From Bradyrhizobium sp. 141 (GTDB lineage Bacteria > Pseudomonadota > Alphaproteobacteria > Rhizobiales > Xanthobacteraceae), in contig NZ_JADPKR010000025.1 in the NCBI RefSeq assembly GCF_023074055.1, positions 62,001 through 126,000 on the forward strand: a DNA stretch of 64,000 bases, read 5' to 3'. The position numbers and the translations under genes are program-made. The notes under the pieces are model-generated. The model did no database searches, was not told the DNA's origin, and saw nothing but the letters and a program-made list of their open reading frames with translations. The first letter of the stretch is position 1; every line of letters begins with the position of its first letter. This document shows positions 27,260-35,966 of the stretch, piece after piece.

Positions 27260-28006
27260 CTAGAACCAGCGCTCGCCGACGAACACGGTGTCGCCGGGGT
27301 TCAAGGGGGTGCCGAGCGGCACCACGGCACGCATGGAGCCGCCATTCTCGGTGTGCGTGACGGTGACCACGTCACGCTTGGCGCGCGGCGAGAATCCGCC
27401 GGCGATGGCGACCGCGCTTTCGACCGTCATGTTCGGAACGTAAGGATATTGGCCGGGCGCCGTGACTTCGCCGAGAATGAAGAACGGGCGATAGGCCTCG
27501 ATCTCGACGGCGACCGAGGGCTCGCGGATGTAGCCGTTGCGCAGGCGCGCGGCGATCTCGCCGGCAAGACCAGCCGTGGTGCGGCCGCGCGCCGGCACCG
27601 CGCCGATCAGCGGCATGGTGATGGAGCCGCCGGCATCGATGGCGTAACTGTTGGTGAGGCCTTCCTGGCCGTAGACGACGACGCGGAGCTTGTCGCCGGC
27701 ATCGAGATGGTAGGAGGCGTCATAGCGCACCGGCGCCGCCATCGGCGCGGCGTAGCCGACCGGCATGGGTGCAGGCGAAGAGGCAAAGGAATTGCGCAAC
27801 GCGCCGATGGCGCCGCCGCCATCGGCGACGACAACCGGCTGCGGCGCGCTGTAGGGCTGGCCATAGGCCATGGAGTCGAGATCGGCGCGCGGCTGCACCA
27901 TCGCGACCGGGCCGGCAGTCTGCATGCAGCCGCCAAGGGCAAGCGCGGCGGACGCTGCCAAGACCACTGCCGAGATCGACGATCGAAACGCGCGTGCAAC
28001 TGGCAC
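27260..28006 (-). CDS. Wza-like polysaccharide export lipoprotein
   Basis: A 248-residue outer-membrane lipoprotein precursor. A signal peptide ends in a lipobox LGGC with Cys27. A linker of about 60 residues rich in Pro/Ala/Tyr precedes the Poly_export domain (YHLDAGDKLRVVVYGQ) and an SLBB domain (GEVTAPGQYPYVPNMTV). Such proteins form the outer-membrane channel for exopolysaccharide. The GTG at 28006 was chosen because GAGGGTAGG precedes it; another GTG at 28045 would add 13 residues. No Wzc, Wzx/Wzy or glycosyltransferase gene is nearby. Confidence 0.88.
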   Translation of the reverse strand: MPVARAFRSSISAVVLAASAALALGGCMQTAGPVAMVQPRADLDSMAYGQPYSAPQPVVVADGGGAIGALRNSFASSPAPMPVGYAAPMAAPVRYDASYHLDAGDKLRVVVYGQEGLTNSYAIDAGGSITMPLIGAVPARGRTTAGLAGEIAARLRNGYIREPSVAVEIEAYRPFFILGEVTAPGQYPYVPNMTVESAVAIAGGFSPRAKRDVVTVTHTENGGSMRAVVPLGTPLNPGDTVFVGERWF

Positions 28007-28132
28007 CGGACCTACCCTCGAAACGAGATGGCTCCAGTGATGCACCGGTTATGGTTAATAAAGCGTTGAACGGGGGGCGGTGCTGCCACGGCATCGTATG
28101 AGCCGCGCGACTCCCGCAGACGTTCCCACACC

Positions 28133-28216
28133 GTCATGCCCGGGCTTGTCCCGGGCATCCACGTTCTTGGGTGCCGCGCGGAGATCGTGGATGGCCGGGA
28201 CAAGCCCGGCCATGAC
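28133..28216. repeat. Palindromic intergenic repeat, family A copy 4
   Basis: An 84-bp element of the same family as 18131-18210 and in the same orientation, with the GCCCGGG hairpin first. Confidence 0.9.
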
Positions 28217-28231
28217 GAACCTCTGGTAGGA

Positions 28232-28888
28232 CTACGCGCTCACACCGACGCCGATCGGGCAGGACACGCCGGTGCCGCCGAGGCCGCAATAGCCGGCGGG
28301 ATTCTTCGCCAGATATTGCTGATGGTAGTCCTCGGCGAAATAGAATTCGCCTGATGGCGCGATCTCGGTGGTGATGGCACCGAGGCCTCTTCCTGCGAGC
28401 GCCTTCTGATAGAGCGCCTTCGACTCGTCCGCCGCTTTCTTCTGCGCGTCGGAATAGGTGTAGATCGCGCTTCGGTACTGCGTACCGACATCGTTGCCCT
28501 GGCGCATCCCCTGCGTCGGGTTGTGGCTTTCCCAGAACGTCTTCAACAGCGTTGCATAGGAGATCTTGCTCGGATCGAACACGACCAGCACCACTTCGGT
28601 GTGGCCGGTGCGCCCCGAACAGGTTTCTTCATAGGTCTGGTTCGGCGTGTGGCCGCCGGCATAGCCGACAGCAGTCGTGGCGATGCCATCGCCGAGCTCC
28701 CAGAACTTGCGCTCGGCGCCCCAGAAACAGCCGAGCCCGAACACGGCCTGCTCAAGGCCGGCGGGATAAGGAGGCTGCAGCTTACTACCGTTGACGAAAT
28801 GGGTGGTCGCGGTCGGAATAGCTTGCGCACGGCCGGGCAGCGCCTCAGTTGCGCTCGGCAATGCGGTGGTCTTGCGCATGAACAGCAT
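28232..28888 (-). CDS. msrA: Peptide-methionine (S)-S-oxide reductase
   Basis: A 218-residue MsrA, which reduces the S-epimer of methionine sulfoxide in proteins and free Met. The catalytic Cys54 is in [12 protein letters not shown]. Conserved downstream segments are [26 protein letters not shown] and [10 protein letters not shown]. Cys residues near the C-terminus ([13 protein letters not shown]) can act as resolving thiols. The N-terminal 45 residues form an extension like that of E. coli MsrA, with no evident signal peptide. CGGAG lies upstream of the ATG at 28888. It is monocistronic. Confidence 0.94.
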   Translation of the reverse strand: MLFMRKTTALPSATEALPGRAQAIPTATTHFVNGSKLQPPYPAGLEQAVFGLGCFWGAERKFWELGDGIATTAVGYAGGHTPNQTYEETCSGRTGHTEVVLVVFDPSKISYATLLKTFWESHNPTQGMRQGNDVGTQYRSAIYTYSDAQKKAADESKALYQKALAGRGLGAITTEIAPSGEFYFAEDYHQQYLAKNPAGYCGLGGTGVSCPIGVGVSA

Positions 28889-29018
28889 GATTGGATCTCC
28901 GGAGGCGAGCTGTCCGTCGCCTGAGCCAGATGCTCACGCGGCGTGCTCGCGATCAGGTGGGAATATAGGGCTCTACGTGAGCGTAGGCCGCGTTGTTACG
29001 CCGCGCGCCTCCCAGCGC

Positions 29019-29099
29019 TCAATCCCGGCGGGAATTGAAGGTCAATCCCCGGGAATTGAAGTTCAATCCCGGCGGGAATTGAAGTTCAATCCCGGGAAT
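29019..29099. repeat. Tandem array of a 21-23 bp palindromic unit
   Basis: Four consecutive units start at 29019, 29042, 29063 and 29086; the last is incomplete. Each has the form TCAATCCCGGCGGGAATTGAAG and is itself nearly palindromic. The second unit lacks two bases (CCCCGGG). The last unit supplies the stop codon of the minus-strand gene at 29086-29403. The array lies in the spacer upstream of msrA. Confidence 0.9.
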
Positions 29100-29403
29100 A
29101 GCCGATCAGCGGTTTCCGCGGGCGGAACAGGATCATCAGCAGGATGCCCAGAATGCCGAGGACGGCAAAGACCGGCTGATCCAGCAGCAGGCGGATCACC
29201 GAGGTCCAGAGCCAGGGGGCCTTGGCCTCGACCCAGGTGCGGAAGGCCGATTGGCTGGCCTGATTGATGTCGTTCCAGAACTGGCCGAACCGGGTGAACC
29301 GCAGGGTCTGGTCGGCCACCCAGCGGGCGCCGTCATAGACCATGAAGATGAACCCGCCTGCGAGCAGCAACAGCCCAATCAGTCGGAAAAAGCCGCGGAT
29401 CAT
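29086..29403 (-). CDS. Small membrane protein of unknown function (105 aa)
   Basis: A 105-residue protein with two transmembrane helices, one at residues 5-23 (FFRLIGLLLLAGGFIFMV) and one at about 75-92 (FAVLGILGILLMILF). The loop between them contains WNDINQASQSAF and VEAKAPWLW. It ends in a basic cytoplasmic tail, and its stop codon lies within the tandem repeat array at 29019-29099. I do not recognise a named family. It is divergent from rpsT. Confidence 0.72.
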   Translation of the reverse strand: MIRGFFRLIGLLLLAGGFIFMVYDGARWVADQTLRFTRFGQFWNDINQASQSAFRTWVEAKAPWLWTSVIRLLLDQPVFAVLGILGILLMILFRPRKPLIGYSRD

Positions 29404-29548
29404 GCCTCACCTTATATGGTCGTCCGATCGGAGGACCCGATAAAACGCCGCCTGCCAATAGCCGGGAGACGGCAGAAATTCAACCTCTTCAGGGCGTTAC
29501 CGTGCTCCCTGGAGCTCTTTGGGGGCGGCTTTTCCAGCCCGGAAAGCG

Positions 29549-29577
29549 TTGACGGTGCCGAAGACCCTCTCTATAAG
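29549..29577 (+). promoter_or_regulatory. Sigma-70-type promoter for rpsT
   Basis: TTGACG at 29549-29554 and TATAAG at 29572-29577 are separated by exactly 17 bp. This is the best housekeeping promoter seen in the window. It would give a leader of about 200 nt before rpsT. The rest of the 380-bp gap between 29403 and 29784 shows no gene. Confidence 0.75.
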
Positions 29578-29783
29578 GGCGCCAACTGGCGGCGGGCGCA
29601 ATCCTGCCGCCGCTGTTCTTTGAGCAGTTGCAGGCTCCTCGAGCTTAGAGGCTCTTTGAGGCCTCATGTTCCGGGGACAGCCTAGCAACCGAACACCCTA
29701 AATCCGAGCGTCGATTACGCGGTCAAGCAAGCCGGCGCTACCCGACCAAGACGCGACCGGTACCCGCAAAGGATATTGAGACC

Positions 29784-30050
29784 ATGGCCAATACCACTTC
29801 CGCCAAGAAAGCGACGCGCAAGATCGCCCGCCGCACCGCCGTCAACAAGTCGCGCCGCACCCAGATGCGCGGTGCTGTGCGGACCGTCGAAGAAGCCATC
29901 GCGACCGGCGACCGTGCCGCTGCCGCAAAGGCGCTGGCGAATGCCGAGCCCGCCCTGATGCGTGCCGCCCAGCGCAACATCATTCACAAGAACAATGCCA
30001 GCCGCAAAGTCTCGCGGCTCACCGCGCAGATCGCCAAGCTCGCCAAGTAA
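29784..30050 (+). CDS. rpsT: 30S ribosomal protein S20
   Basis: An 88-residue, very basic protein with the S20 pattern: [34 protein letters not shown] and the C-terminal [22 protein letters not shown]20 binds 16S rRNA early in 30S assembly. AAAGGA precedes the ATG. A good promoter lies about 210 bp upstream and an intrinsic terminator 88 bp downstream, so it is monocistronic. rpsT just before dnaA is a conserved arrangement in Bradyrhizobium relatives. A 13-bp tandem repeat begins within the last codons and stop. Confidence 0.97.
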   Translation: MANTTSAKKATRKIARRTAVNKSRRTQMRGAVRTVEEAIATGDRAAAAKALANAEPALMRAAQRNIIHKNNASRKVSRLTAQIAKLAK

Positions 30051-30092
30051 GCGCGCCAAGTAAGCGCGTTAGGTAAGTTCGCCAAGTAACGG
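30041..30092. repeat. 13-bp tandem repeat across the rpsT stop codon
   Basis: Four units start at 30041, 30054, 30067 and 30080. The first is CGCCAAGTAAGCG and the second is identical; the third (CGTTAGGTAAGTT) is diverged and the fourth nearly restored. The first unit contains the last codons and stop of rpsT. Confidence 0.85.
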
Positions 30093-30137
30093 CGGACCAT
30101 CGGTCGACTGATCGATCGAACATCGCACGCGTCAAAC

Positions 30138-30163
30138 AGCCCGGCATCGCGCCGGGCTTTTTT
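30138..30163 (+). terminator. Rho-independent terminator of rpsT
   Basis: The stem GCCCGGC/GCCGGGC (30139-30145 with 30151-30157), loop ATCGC, is followed directly by six T. Confidence 0.93.
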
Positions 30164-31342
30164 GTTGCCTGTCATATTACGCACGCAGTCACGCCGCAGC
30201 CAATCTTCGATTGGAAGGTTTGCTCCGCCTGCGCTATGTTTCGTTCCGTAGTTTTACCTGCCGATGTTTTGCAACAGCGGAAACTTTCATTGCGTTGCAA
30301 AAAACTCCTGCGCCGCGCGCTCGAATTGAATCCGCGGGCGACGAAAGTTCTACACACCGTAGATTCACAGGCGCGCACACCGGGTGGGAGTTACCCTGTG
30401 AAACGAGACTCAAAAAACGATGTCTCGCTAATCACTTATCGACATAGTGATCGCAAGCGTTTGGAAAAATCACCCGCGCGTCGGGGTGCGTGACGAATTT
30501 GTTAAAAAATTTCGGCGGTGGCTGAGAATTGTCACATGAGGTGTGGCGTTCTCGATTCTGTGCACGAATCCAAAAACTTGCTTCGAAGCCTGTGAACAAC
30601 TCGCGCGGGGCGTTAACCGAGGTCAAGTTTTTTGGTGCCTCAAGTGTGAATCAATTTCGTTGCGAGTCTTTCTGCATAGTGTATTCCTTAAGTCGTCAGC
30701 GGCGCCCACGATCTTCAGACCAGCGCGGTTTAGGAAACGGGGCGAGCGTGCAAATCGGCGGCGGTGTGCACGTAGGCGACGCTTCAACAAGCGATGTCGG
30801 TTCACAACCCATAGCAATATGGGAATGGTAGCTATTTGTCTGAATGTCTCCAAGCGGGATCTTCCCGCCTCGTGCCACGCGCATTTGAGAGACGTCGCAA
30901 AGCTACCCCGGCAGGCAAGGCGGCGAAGTCGAGCGGACGACCAGTACACGGGCAGGCATCCGCGACAGGAGTACGGCGCGGCTGTCGTCAAGACACGCAG
31001 GACCTTGCCGTGAGCGATCACGGCAGGATGGGGAGGTATCATGTCTTACGGACTCAACGCGGTATTGCAGCACGTTTCGCATTCCAACGATGCCGTCCCA
31101 GATCCGTCAGATATCCAGCCTCCCGCGTGTGACGGAGCGCCGAGTACGCGCTGACCTCGCGACCCCTCCATCTCTGACATCGCTGATCTGACGCGGCGTT
31201 CCCGCCGGACGGTCGAGCTATGCCTGACGATGGACTCGCTTTGAGGTCGCGCCATTCCAAGGGCCCTGCTCAAGGGGTCCTGCAGGAACACCTGCATGGC
31301 GCTCACAACGCAACTATATCTCTCAAGAGAAGTTTTCTGACG
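30164..31342. other. Non-coding gap before dnaA, candidate replication origin (oriC)
   Basis: About 1.2 kb without a convincing gene, lower in GC than its surroundings. It contains seven GANTC sites between 30328 and 30668 (at 30328, 30362, 30407, 30554, 30566, 30648 and 30664), where about one per 256 bp is expected. TTATCGACA at 30436-30444 differs from the DnaA box TTATCCACA by one base; TTCTACACA (30347) and the reverse of TGTGAACAA (30591) differ by two. An AT-rich stretch at about 30496-30512 and a 9-bp inverted repeat (30267-30275 with 30294-30302) are also present. Location between rpsT and dnaA fits an origin. This is a candidate, not a demonstration. Confidence 0.5.
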
Positions 31343-32749
31343 ATGACAATGGAACAGGATCGCTGGTCACGCGTGAAGGGTCGGCTGCGCTCGAGCGTTG
31401 GCGAGGACGTTTACACGAGCTGGTTTGCACGCATGGATCTGGAAGGCGTGCAGGACGAGAGCGTGCGACTCTCAGTGCCGACCCGCTTCCTGAAGAGCTG
31501 GATCCAGGCCCATTATGCCGAGCGCGTGCTGTCGTGCTGGCAGGCCGAGATGCCGGAAGTGCATCGCATCGACCTCACGGTGCGTTCGGCCGTGCGCCCG
31601 GTGGTGCCGAAGGAAGCCCCGGCGCCCGTCGAGATGCGACGCACGCCCACGCCGGAGCTGCGTTCGACCGCGACCGCGCCGGTCTCGGCCAATCACGACG
31701 CGCTCGGCGGCTCGCCGCTCGATCCGCGCCTGACCTTTGCGAGCTTCGTCGTCGGCCGCTCCAACACGCTGGCGCATGCGGCTGCGCGCCAGGTCGCGGA
31801 AGGTCGCCGCGGCGATCCCGTGATGTTCAACCCGCTCTACATCCATGCCGGCGTCGGACTCGGCAAGACGCATCTGCTCCAGGCGGTGACCTGGGCCGGC
31901 AATTCCGGCAACGAGCGCAAGGTGCTGTATCTCACGGCGGAAAAATTCATGTACGGCTTCGTCGCCGCGCTGAAGACGCAGACGGCGCTGGCCTTCAAGG
32001 AAGCGCTGCGCGGCATCGACGTGCTGGTGATCGACGATCTCCAGTTCCTGCAGGGCAAGTCGACCCAGGCCGAGTTCTGTCACACGCTGAACGCGCTGAT
32101 CGACGCCGGCCGTCAGGTCGTGATCGCGGCCGACCGTCCGCCGTCCGACCTCGAAAGCCTCGATGACCGCGTGCGCTCGCGGCTCGCCGGCGGCCTCGTG
32201 GTCGAGATGGGCTCGCTCGGCGAGGAGCTGCGCCACGGCATTCTCAAGTCGCGCGTCGCCGCGGCCCGGGCCCATCATGCGACGTTCGAGGTGCCCGAGG
32301 AGGTGCTGCATTATCTGGCGCGCACCATCACCCACAATGGCCGCGACCTCGAAGGCGCGATCAACCGTCTGCTCGCGCACTCGAAGCTCAACAACCGGCC
32401 GGTGACGCTGGAAATGGCCGAGCACGAGGTGCGCGACCTGGTCCGGCCGCAGGAGCCGAAGCGGATCAAGATCGAGGACATCCAGCGCGTGGTGGCGCGG
32501 CAGTATAATGTCAGCCGCTCCGACCTCCTCTCCTCGCGCCGCACCGCCAACGTGGTCCGCCCGCGCCAGGTGGCGATGTACCTCGCCAAGACGCTGACCC
32601 TGCGCTCGCTCCCGGAGATCGGCCGCCGCTTCGGCGGGCGCGACCACACCACGGTGCTGCACGCCGTGCGCAAGATCGAGGCCCTGGTCTCCAAGGACAA
32701 CGCGCTGTCGGAGGAAGTGGAGTCGCTGAAGCGCCAGCTTCAGGAATAA
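31343..32749 (+). CDS. dnaA: Chromosomal replication initiator protein DnaA
   Basis: A 468-residue replication initiator. Domain I covers about residues 1-75 ([20 protein letters not shown]), then a variable linker rich in Pro/Ala. The AAA+ domain has Walker A ([10 protein letters not shown]) near residue 172 and Walker B ([13 protein letters not shown]) near 230. Domain IV ends with the DNA-binding signature [19 protein letters not shown]. It binds DnaA boxes and opens the origin. The ATG at 31343 ([10 protein letters not shown]) was chosen from the family N-terminus; the frame is open to 31220. A possible hairpin terminator follows at about 32775-32803. dnaN lies 281 bp downstream. Confidence 0.97.
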   Translation: MTMEQDRWSRVKGRLRSSVGEDVYTSWFARMDLEGVQDESVRLSVPTRFLKSWIQAHYAERVLSCWQAEMPEVHRIDLTVRSAVRPVVPKEAPAPVEMRRTPTPELRSTATAPVSANHDALGGSPLDPRLTFASFVVGRSNTLAHAAARQVAEGRRGDPVMFNPLYIHAGVGLGKTHLLQAVTWAGNSGNERKVLYLTAEKFMYGFVAALKTQTALAFKEALRGIDVLVIDDLQFLQGKSTQAEFCHTLNALIDAGRQVVIAADRPPSDLESLDDRVRSRLAGGLVVEMGSLGEELRHGILKSRVAAARAHHATFEVPEEVLHYLARTITHNGRDLEGAINRLLAHSKLNNRPVTLEMAEHEVRDLVRPQEPKRIKIEDIQRVVARQYNVSRSDLLSSRRTANVVRPRQVAMYLAKTLTLRSLPEIGRRFGGRDHTTVLHAVRKIEALVSKDNALSEEVESLKRQLQE

Positions 32750-33030
32750 ACGCCTAAGGCGCTCTGCCATTCTGCCGCCGCCCCGGCCATGCCTGGGCGG
32801 CGGTCTTCGTTTGCCTGGGCGGCGACCCTGGTTTTGGGCGGTAAATCGTGGGGAACTGCTCGGCAATCCCTTGAAACCGATGACTTTCCGCGCCACCTTG
32901 CGCGACCCTGACGGCTTTGGTCATATCGGCTGGATGATCCGGCTTTCCGGGGTCTTCGGTGCCGTGGTGCGCGTCCCGCCGCCCGGCCTTCTCAACGTTG
33001 TGTTTCCTTGGGGATCGGGCGAGTAGTGCA

Positions 33031-34149
33031 ATGAAGGTTACGGTCGAACGCGCGCAACTCCTGAAGTCGCTGGGCCACGTCCACCGCGTAGTCGAGCGCC
33101 GCAACACGATTCCGATCCTCGGCAACGTGCTGGTCCGCGCCGAGAACGCCAAATTGTCGCTGAAGGCGACCGACCTCGACCTCGAGGTGACGGAGACGCT
33201 GCCGGCGGAAACCGCGACCGCGGGCTCCACCACCGTGCCGGCGCACATGTTCTACGACATCGTGCGCAAGCTGCCGGATGGCTCGCAGATCGTGCTGGAG
33301 GCCGACGGCGACCGTGCGGTGCTGGCGATCCGCGCCGGCCGCTCCCGCTTCACGCTGCAGACCCTGCCCGAGAATGATTTCCCGGATCTGGCCGCCGGCG
33401 ACATGTCGCATTCCTTCTCGCTCGCTGCCAAGGACGTCAAGCGGCTGATCGACCGCACCCAGTTCGCGATCTCCACCGAGGAGACGCGCTACTACCTCAA
33501 CGGCATCTATCTGCACGCCGCCGGCACGCCCGCGGCCGCTACCCTGCGCGGCGTCGCCACCGACGGTCACCGCCTCGCCCAGCTCGATCTGGTACAGCCC
33601 AAGGGCGCCGAGGGCATGCCCGGCGTGATCGTGCCGCGCAAGACCGTCGGCGAGGTGCAGCGTCTGATCGAGGACACCGACGCCGAGATGACGATCGAGC
33701 TGTCGCAGGCCAAAATCCGCTTTACGATCGGTAACGTCGTGCTGACCTCGAAACTGATCGACGGCACCTTCCCCGACTACGGCCGCGTCATCCCGCAAGG
33801 CAACGACAAGGAGCTCGTCGTCGACAAGAAGGATTTCGAGAACGCGGTCGACCGCGTCTCGACGATTTCGAGCGAGCGTGGCCGCGCGGTCAAGCTGTCG
33901 CTGGCGCCGGGCAAGCTGGTGCTGTCGGTGACCAATCCGGATTCCGGCAGCGCGACCGAAGAGCTCGAGGTCGAATACGCCTCCGACGCCCTCGATATCG
34001 GCTTCAACTCCCGCTATTTGCTCGACATCGCCGCCCAGATCGAAGGCGACGTGGCAACCCTCAGGCTCGCCGACCCCGGCTCGCCGACCCTGGTGCAAGA
34101 CCGCGACGACAAGAGCGCGCTCTACGTGCTGATGCCGATGCGGGTGTGA
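33031..34149 (+). CDS. dnaN: DNA polymerase III beta subunit (sliding clamp)
   Basis: A 372-residue beta clamp with the three-domain pattern: MKVTVERAQLLKSLGHVHRVVERRNTIPILGN opens domain 1, EETRYYLNGIYLH and ATDGHRLA mark domain 2, and the C-terminus YVLMPMRV is the conserved clamp end. The dimeric ring tethers polymerase III and other partners to DNA. The ATG at 33031 matches the family start; the frame is open upstream. The gene is separated from recF by a repeat-bounded DUF559 gene, whereas in many relatives the two are adjacent. Confidence 0.97.
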   Translation: MKVTVERAQLLKSLGHVHRVVERRNTIPILGNVLVRAENAKLSLKATDLDLEVTETLPAETATAGSTTVPAHMFYDIVRKLPDGSQIVLEADGDRAVLAIRAGRSRFTLQTLPENDFPDLAAGDMSHSFSLAAKDVKRLIDRTQFAISTEETRYYLNGIYLHAAGTPAAATLRGVATDGHRLAQLDLVQPKGAEGMPGVIVPRKTVGEVQRLIEDTDAEMTIELSQAKIRFTIGNVVLTSKLIDGTFPDYGRVIPQGNDKELVVDKKDFENAVDRVSTISSERGRAVKLSLAPGKLVLSVTNPDSGSATEELEVEYASDALDIGFNSRYLLDIAAQIEGDVATLRLADPGSPTLVQDRDDKSALYVLMPMRV

Positions 34150-34200
34150 GGGTGAGGCAGCGGCTTCTCCTATCAACGAAAGCGCGATGCATGTTGCTGC

Positions 34201-34264
34201 GCCCTCTCCCCTTGTGGGAGAGGGCAGCTCCGCTGGCGGATACAAACTCAGTCGGGTGAGGGGT
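34201..34264. repeat. Family D repeat, left border of the DUF559 unit
   Basis: It begins GCCCTCTCCCCTTGTGGGAGAGGGC, a compact hairpin, and ends GTCGGGTGAGGGG. The same element in inverted orientation lies on the other side of the DUF559 gene (34635-34694), and a double copy is at 48560-48713. Confidence 0.88.
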
Positions 34265-34266
34265 TG

Positions 34267-34632
34267 GTGCCGCAGGATCCGTCCCATCGGCCGGTCCCCA
34301 AACCTCTCCGCCAATTCGCGAAGAATATGCGGCACGAACCGACGGATGCGGAAGGCGCAATGTGGCGCTTGCTGAGGGACCGTCGCCTCTCCACATTCAA
34401 GTTTCGTCGACAGGTTCCGTTCAAGAACTACATTCTCGATTTTGTCTGCTTCGAGAAGCGCCTTGTGATCGAGATCGACGGCAGCCAGCACGCAGATTCA
34501 CAACGCGATGTCGCTCGTGACGCAGCCCTCTCCGCTGAAGGCTTTGCCATTGCGCGTTATTGGAACAATGAGGTGCTACAACAGCCCACTTCTGTGTTGG
34601 AAGACGTCCTTGCAAAGCTTGCCGGGCGGTAA
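34267..34632 (+). CDS. DUF559 (Vsr/endonuclease-like) protein
   Basis: A 121-residue protein of the DUF559 family, related to the very-short-patch-repair and PD-(D/E)XK endonuclease fold. Key segments are AMWRLLRDRRLSTFKFRRQVPF, YILDFVCFEKRLVIEIDGSQH, with the Asp and Glu-Ile-Asp of the putative active site, and the C-terminal IARYWNNEVL. Nuclease activity is inferred from the fold. The GTG at 34267 follows GAGGGG in the flanking repeat; a later ATG at 34327 is possible. The gene sits between dnaN and recF and is bracketed by inverted copies of a repeat, which suggests insertion as a unit. Confidence 0.87.
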   Translation: MPQDPSHRPVPKPLRQFAKNMRHEPTDAEGAMWRLLRDRRLSTFKFRRQVPFKNYILDFVCFEKRLVIEIDGSQHADSQRDVARDAALSAEGFAIARYWNNEVLQQPTSVLEDVLAKLAGR

Positions 34633-34634
34633 GA

Positions 34635-34694
34635 TACCCCTCACCCATCGCCTCACTTCGTGCGGCGCCACCCTCCCCCACAAGGGGGAGGGGA
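34635..34694. repeat. Family D repeat, right border of the DUF559 unit (inverted)
   Basis: It begins TACCCCTCACCC and ends CCTCCCCCACAAGGGGGAGGGG. Read on the minus strand it matches the left border element at 34201-34264, so the DUF559 gene lies between inverted copies. Confidence 0.87.
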
Positions 34695-34721
34695 AGCCAA
34701 GCCCGGCAATGACAGAGTGAC

Positions 34722-35858
34722 ATGACCCCCTCCCGCATTCATCGCCTGACGCTGACGCATTTCCGCAATTATCGGGCGGCGGGGCTCGAGACGGCGGCTG
34801 ACATGGTGGCGCTGGTTGGGCCCAATGGGGCGGGCAAGACCAATTGCATCGAGGCGATCTCGTTTCTGTCGCCGGGACGTGGCTTGCGGCGGGCAACGCT
34901 GGAAGACGTCGCCGACAACCAGGGCGACGGCTCCTGGGCGGTGTCGGCGCAGGTCGAGGGCGCGCTGGGACTGGCGACGCTCGGCACCGGCATCGATGCG
35001 CCGCGGCCCGACAGCGCGGTGAGCCGGCGCTGCCGCATCGACCGCGAGCCGGTGGGATCGGCCGCATCCTTCGGCGATCACATCCGCATGGTCTGGCTGA
35101 CGCCGGCGATGGATGGGCTGTTCATGGGCGCGGCGTCCGAGCGGCGGCGCTTCTTCGACCGCCTGGTGCTCGCCATCGACAGCGATCATTCCAGCCGCAT
35201 CTCCGCGCTTGAACGCTCTCTGCGCTCGCGCAACCGCCTGCTCGAAACCCGCAATTACGACGACCATTGGTGTGACGCGATCGAGCGCGAGACCGCCGAG
35301 CTTGCGGTCGCGGTCGCGGCAACGCGCGGCCAGACCGCAGCGAGGCTCACCGGCATGCTCAATGCGCGCGCGCAGGCCTCCGCCTTTCCCTCAGCGCAAA
35401 TCGCGCTCGACGGCTGGATGGAGAACGCGCTGCTCCAGGAGACTGCGACGTCGGTCGAGGACCGCTACCGGCAGATCCTGCGCGACAACCGTCCGCGCGA
35501 CGCCATCGCCGGCCGCACCACCGACGGACCGCATCTGACCGATCTCCAGGTGATCTATGCGCCCAAGAGCATGCCGGCGCGCGACGCCTCCACCGGCGAG
35601 CAGAAGGCGCTGCTGATCGGCCTCGTGCTGGCGCATGCGACGCTGGTGGCGGAAATGACCGGCATCGTGCCGCTGCTGCTGCTCGACGAGGTCGTCGCCC
35701 ATCTCGATCCTAGCAGGCGCGCCGCGCTGTTCGACGAGCTGAAGAAGCTCGGCGCGCAGGTGTGGCTGACCGGCGCGGACCCTGCCGCGTTCGCCGAGAT
35801 CGGCGCCGGAGGCGAAGTCTTCGACGTCGAGAGCGGACAGGTCTCGGCCCGAAGGTAG
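34722..35858 (+). CDS. recF: DNA replication and repair protein RecF
   Basis: A 378-residue SMC-like ATPase. The N-terminus RIHRLTLTHFRNYRAAGLE leads to Walker A (GPNGAGKTNCIEAISFLSPGRGLR) near residue 33. The signature is ASTGEQKALLIGL, and Walker B is LLLLDEVVAHLD with the D-loop after it. RecF loads RecA at single-strand gaps with RecO and RecR. It belongs to the dnaA-dnaN-recF-gyrB cluster, but here both neighbours are displaced by accessory genes: the DUF559 unit upstream and the exported module proteins downstream. Confidence 0.96.
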   Translation: MTPSRIHRLTLTHFRNYRAAGLETAADMVALVGPNGAGKTNCIEAISFLSPGRGLRRATLEDVADNQGDGSWAVSAQVEGALGLATLGTGIDAPRPDSAVSRRCRIDREPVGSAASFGDHIRMVWLTPAMDGLFMGAASERRRFFDRLVLAIDSDHSSRISALERSLRSRNRLLETRNYDDHWCDAIERETAELAVAVAATRGQTAARLTGMLNARAQASAFPSAQIALDGWMENALLQETATSVEDRYRQILRDNRPRDAIAGRTTDGPHLTDLQVIYAPKSMPARDASTGEQKALLIGLVLAHATLVAEMTGIVPLLLLDEVVAHLDPSRRAALFDELKKLGAQVWLTGADPAAFAEIGAGGEVFDVESGQVSARR

Positions 35859-35966
35859 GCCGACGGGTTGAACCCGCTCGGTTTCATCAGCGACTAGCTG
35901 CTTGAGGCCGCTGGCAGCGGCCATCGCGCCGAACTCGGACACGCGCGATATCCTTGGAGCATGAGC

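Noticed and set aside
30543..31013. Open frame of 156 codons inside the rpsT-dnaA gap
   Set aside because: No ribosome binding site, no family features, odd basic composition, and other frames of similar length overlap it. The region reads as non-coding.
32775..32803. Hairpin CCGCCGCCC/GGGCGGCGG after dnaA as a firm terminator
   Set aside because: The stem is good but the downstream run (TCTTCGTTT) is a weak T tract, so I did not list it as a separate feature.
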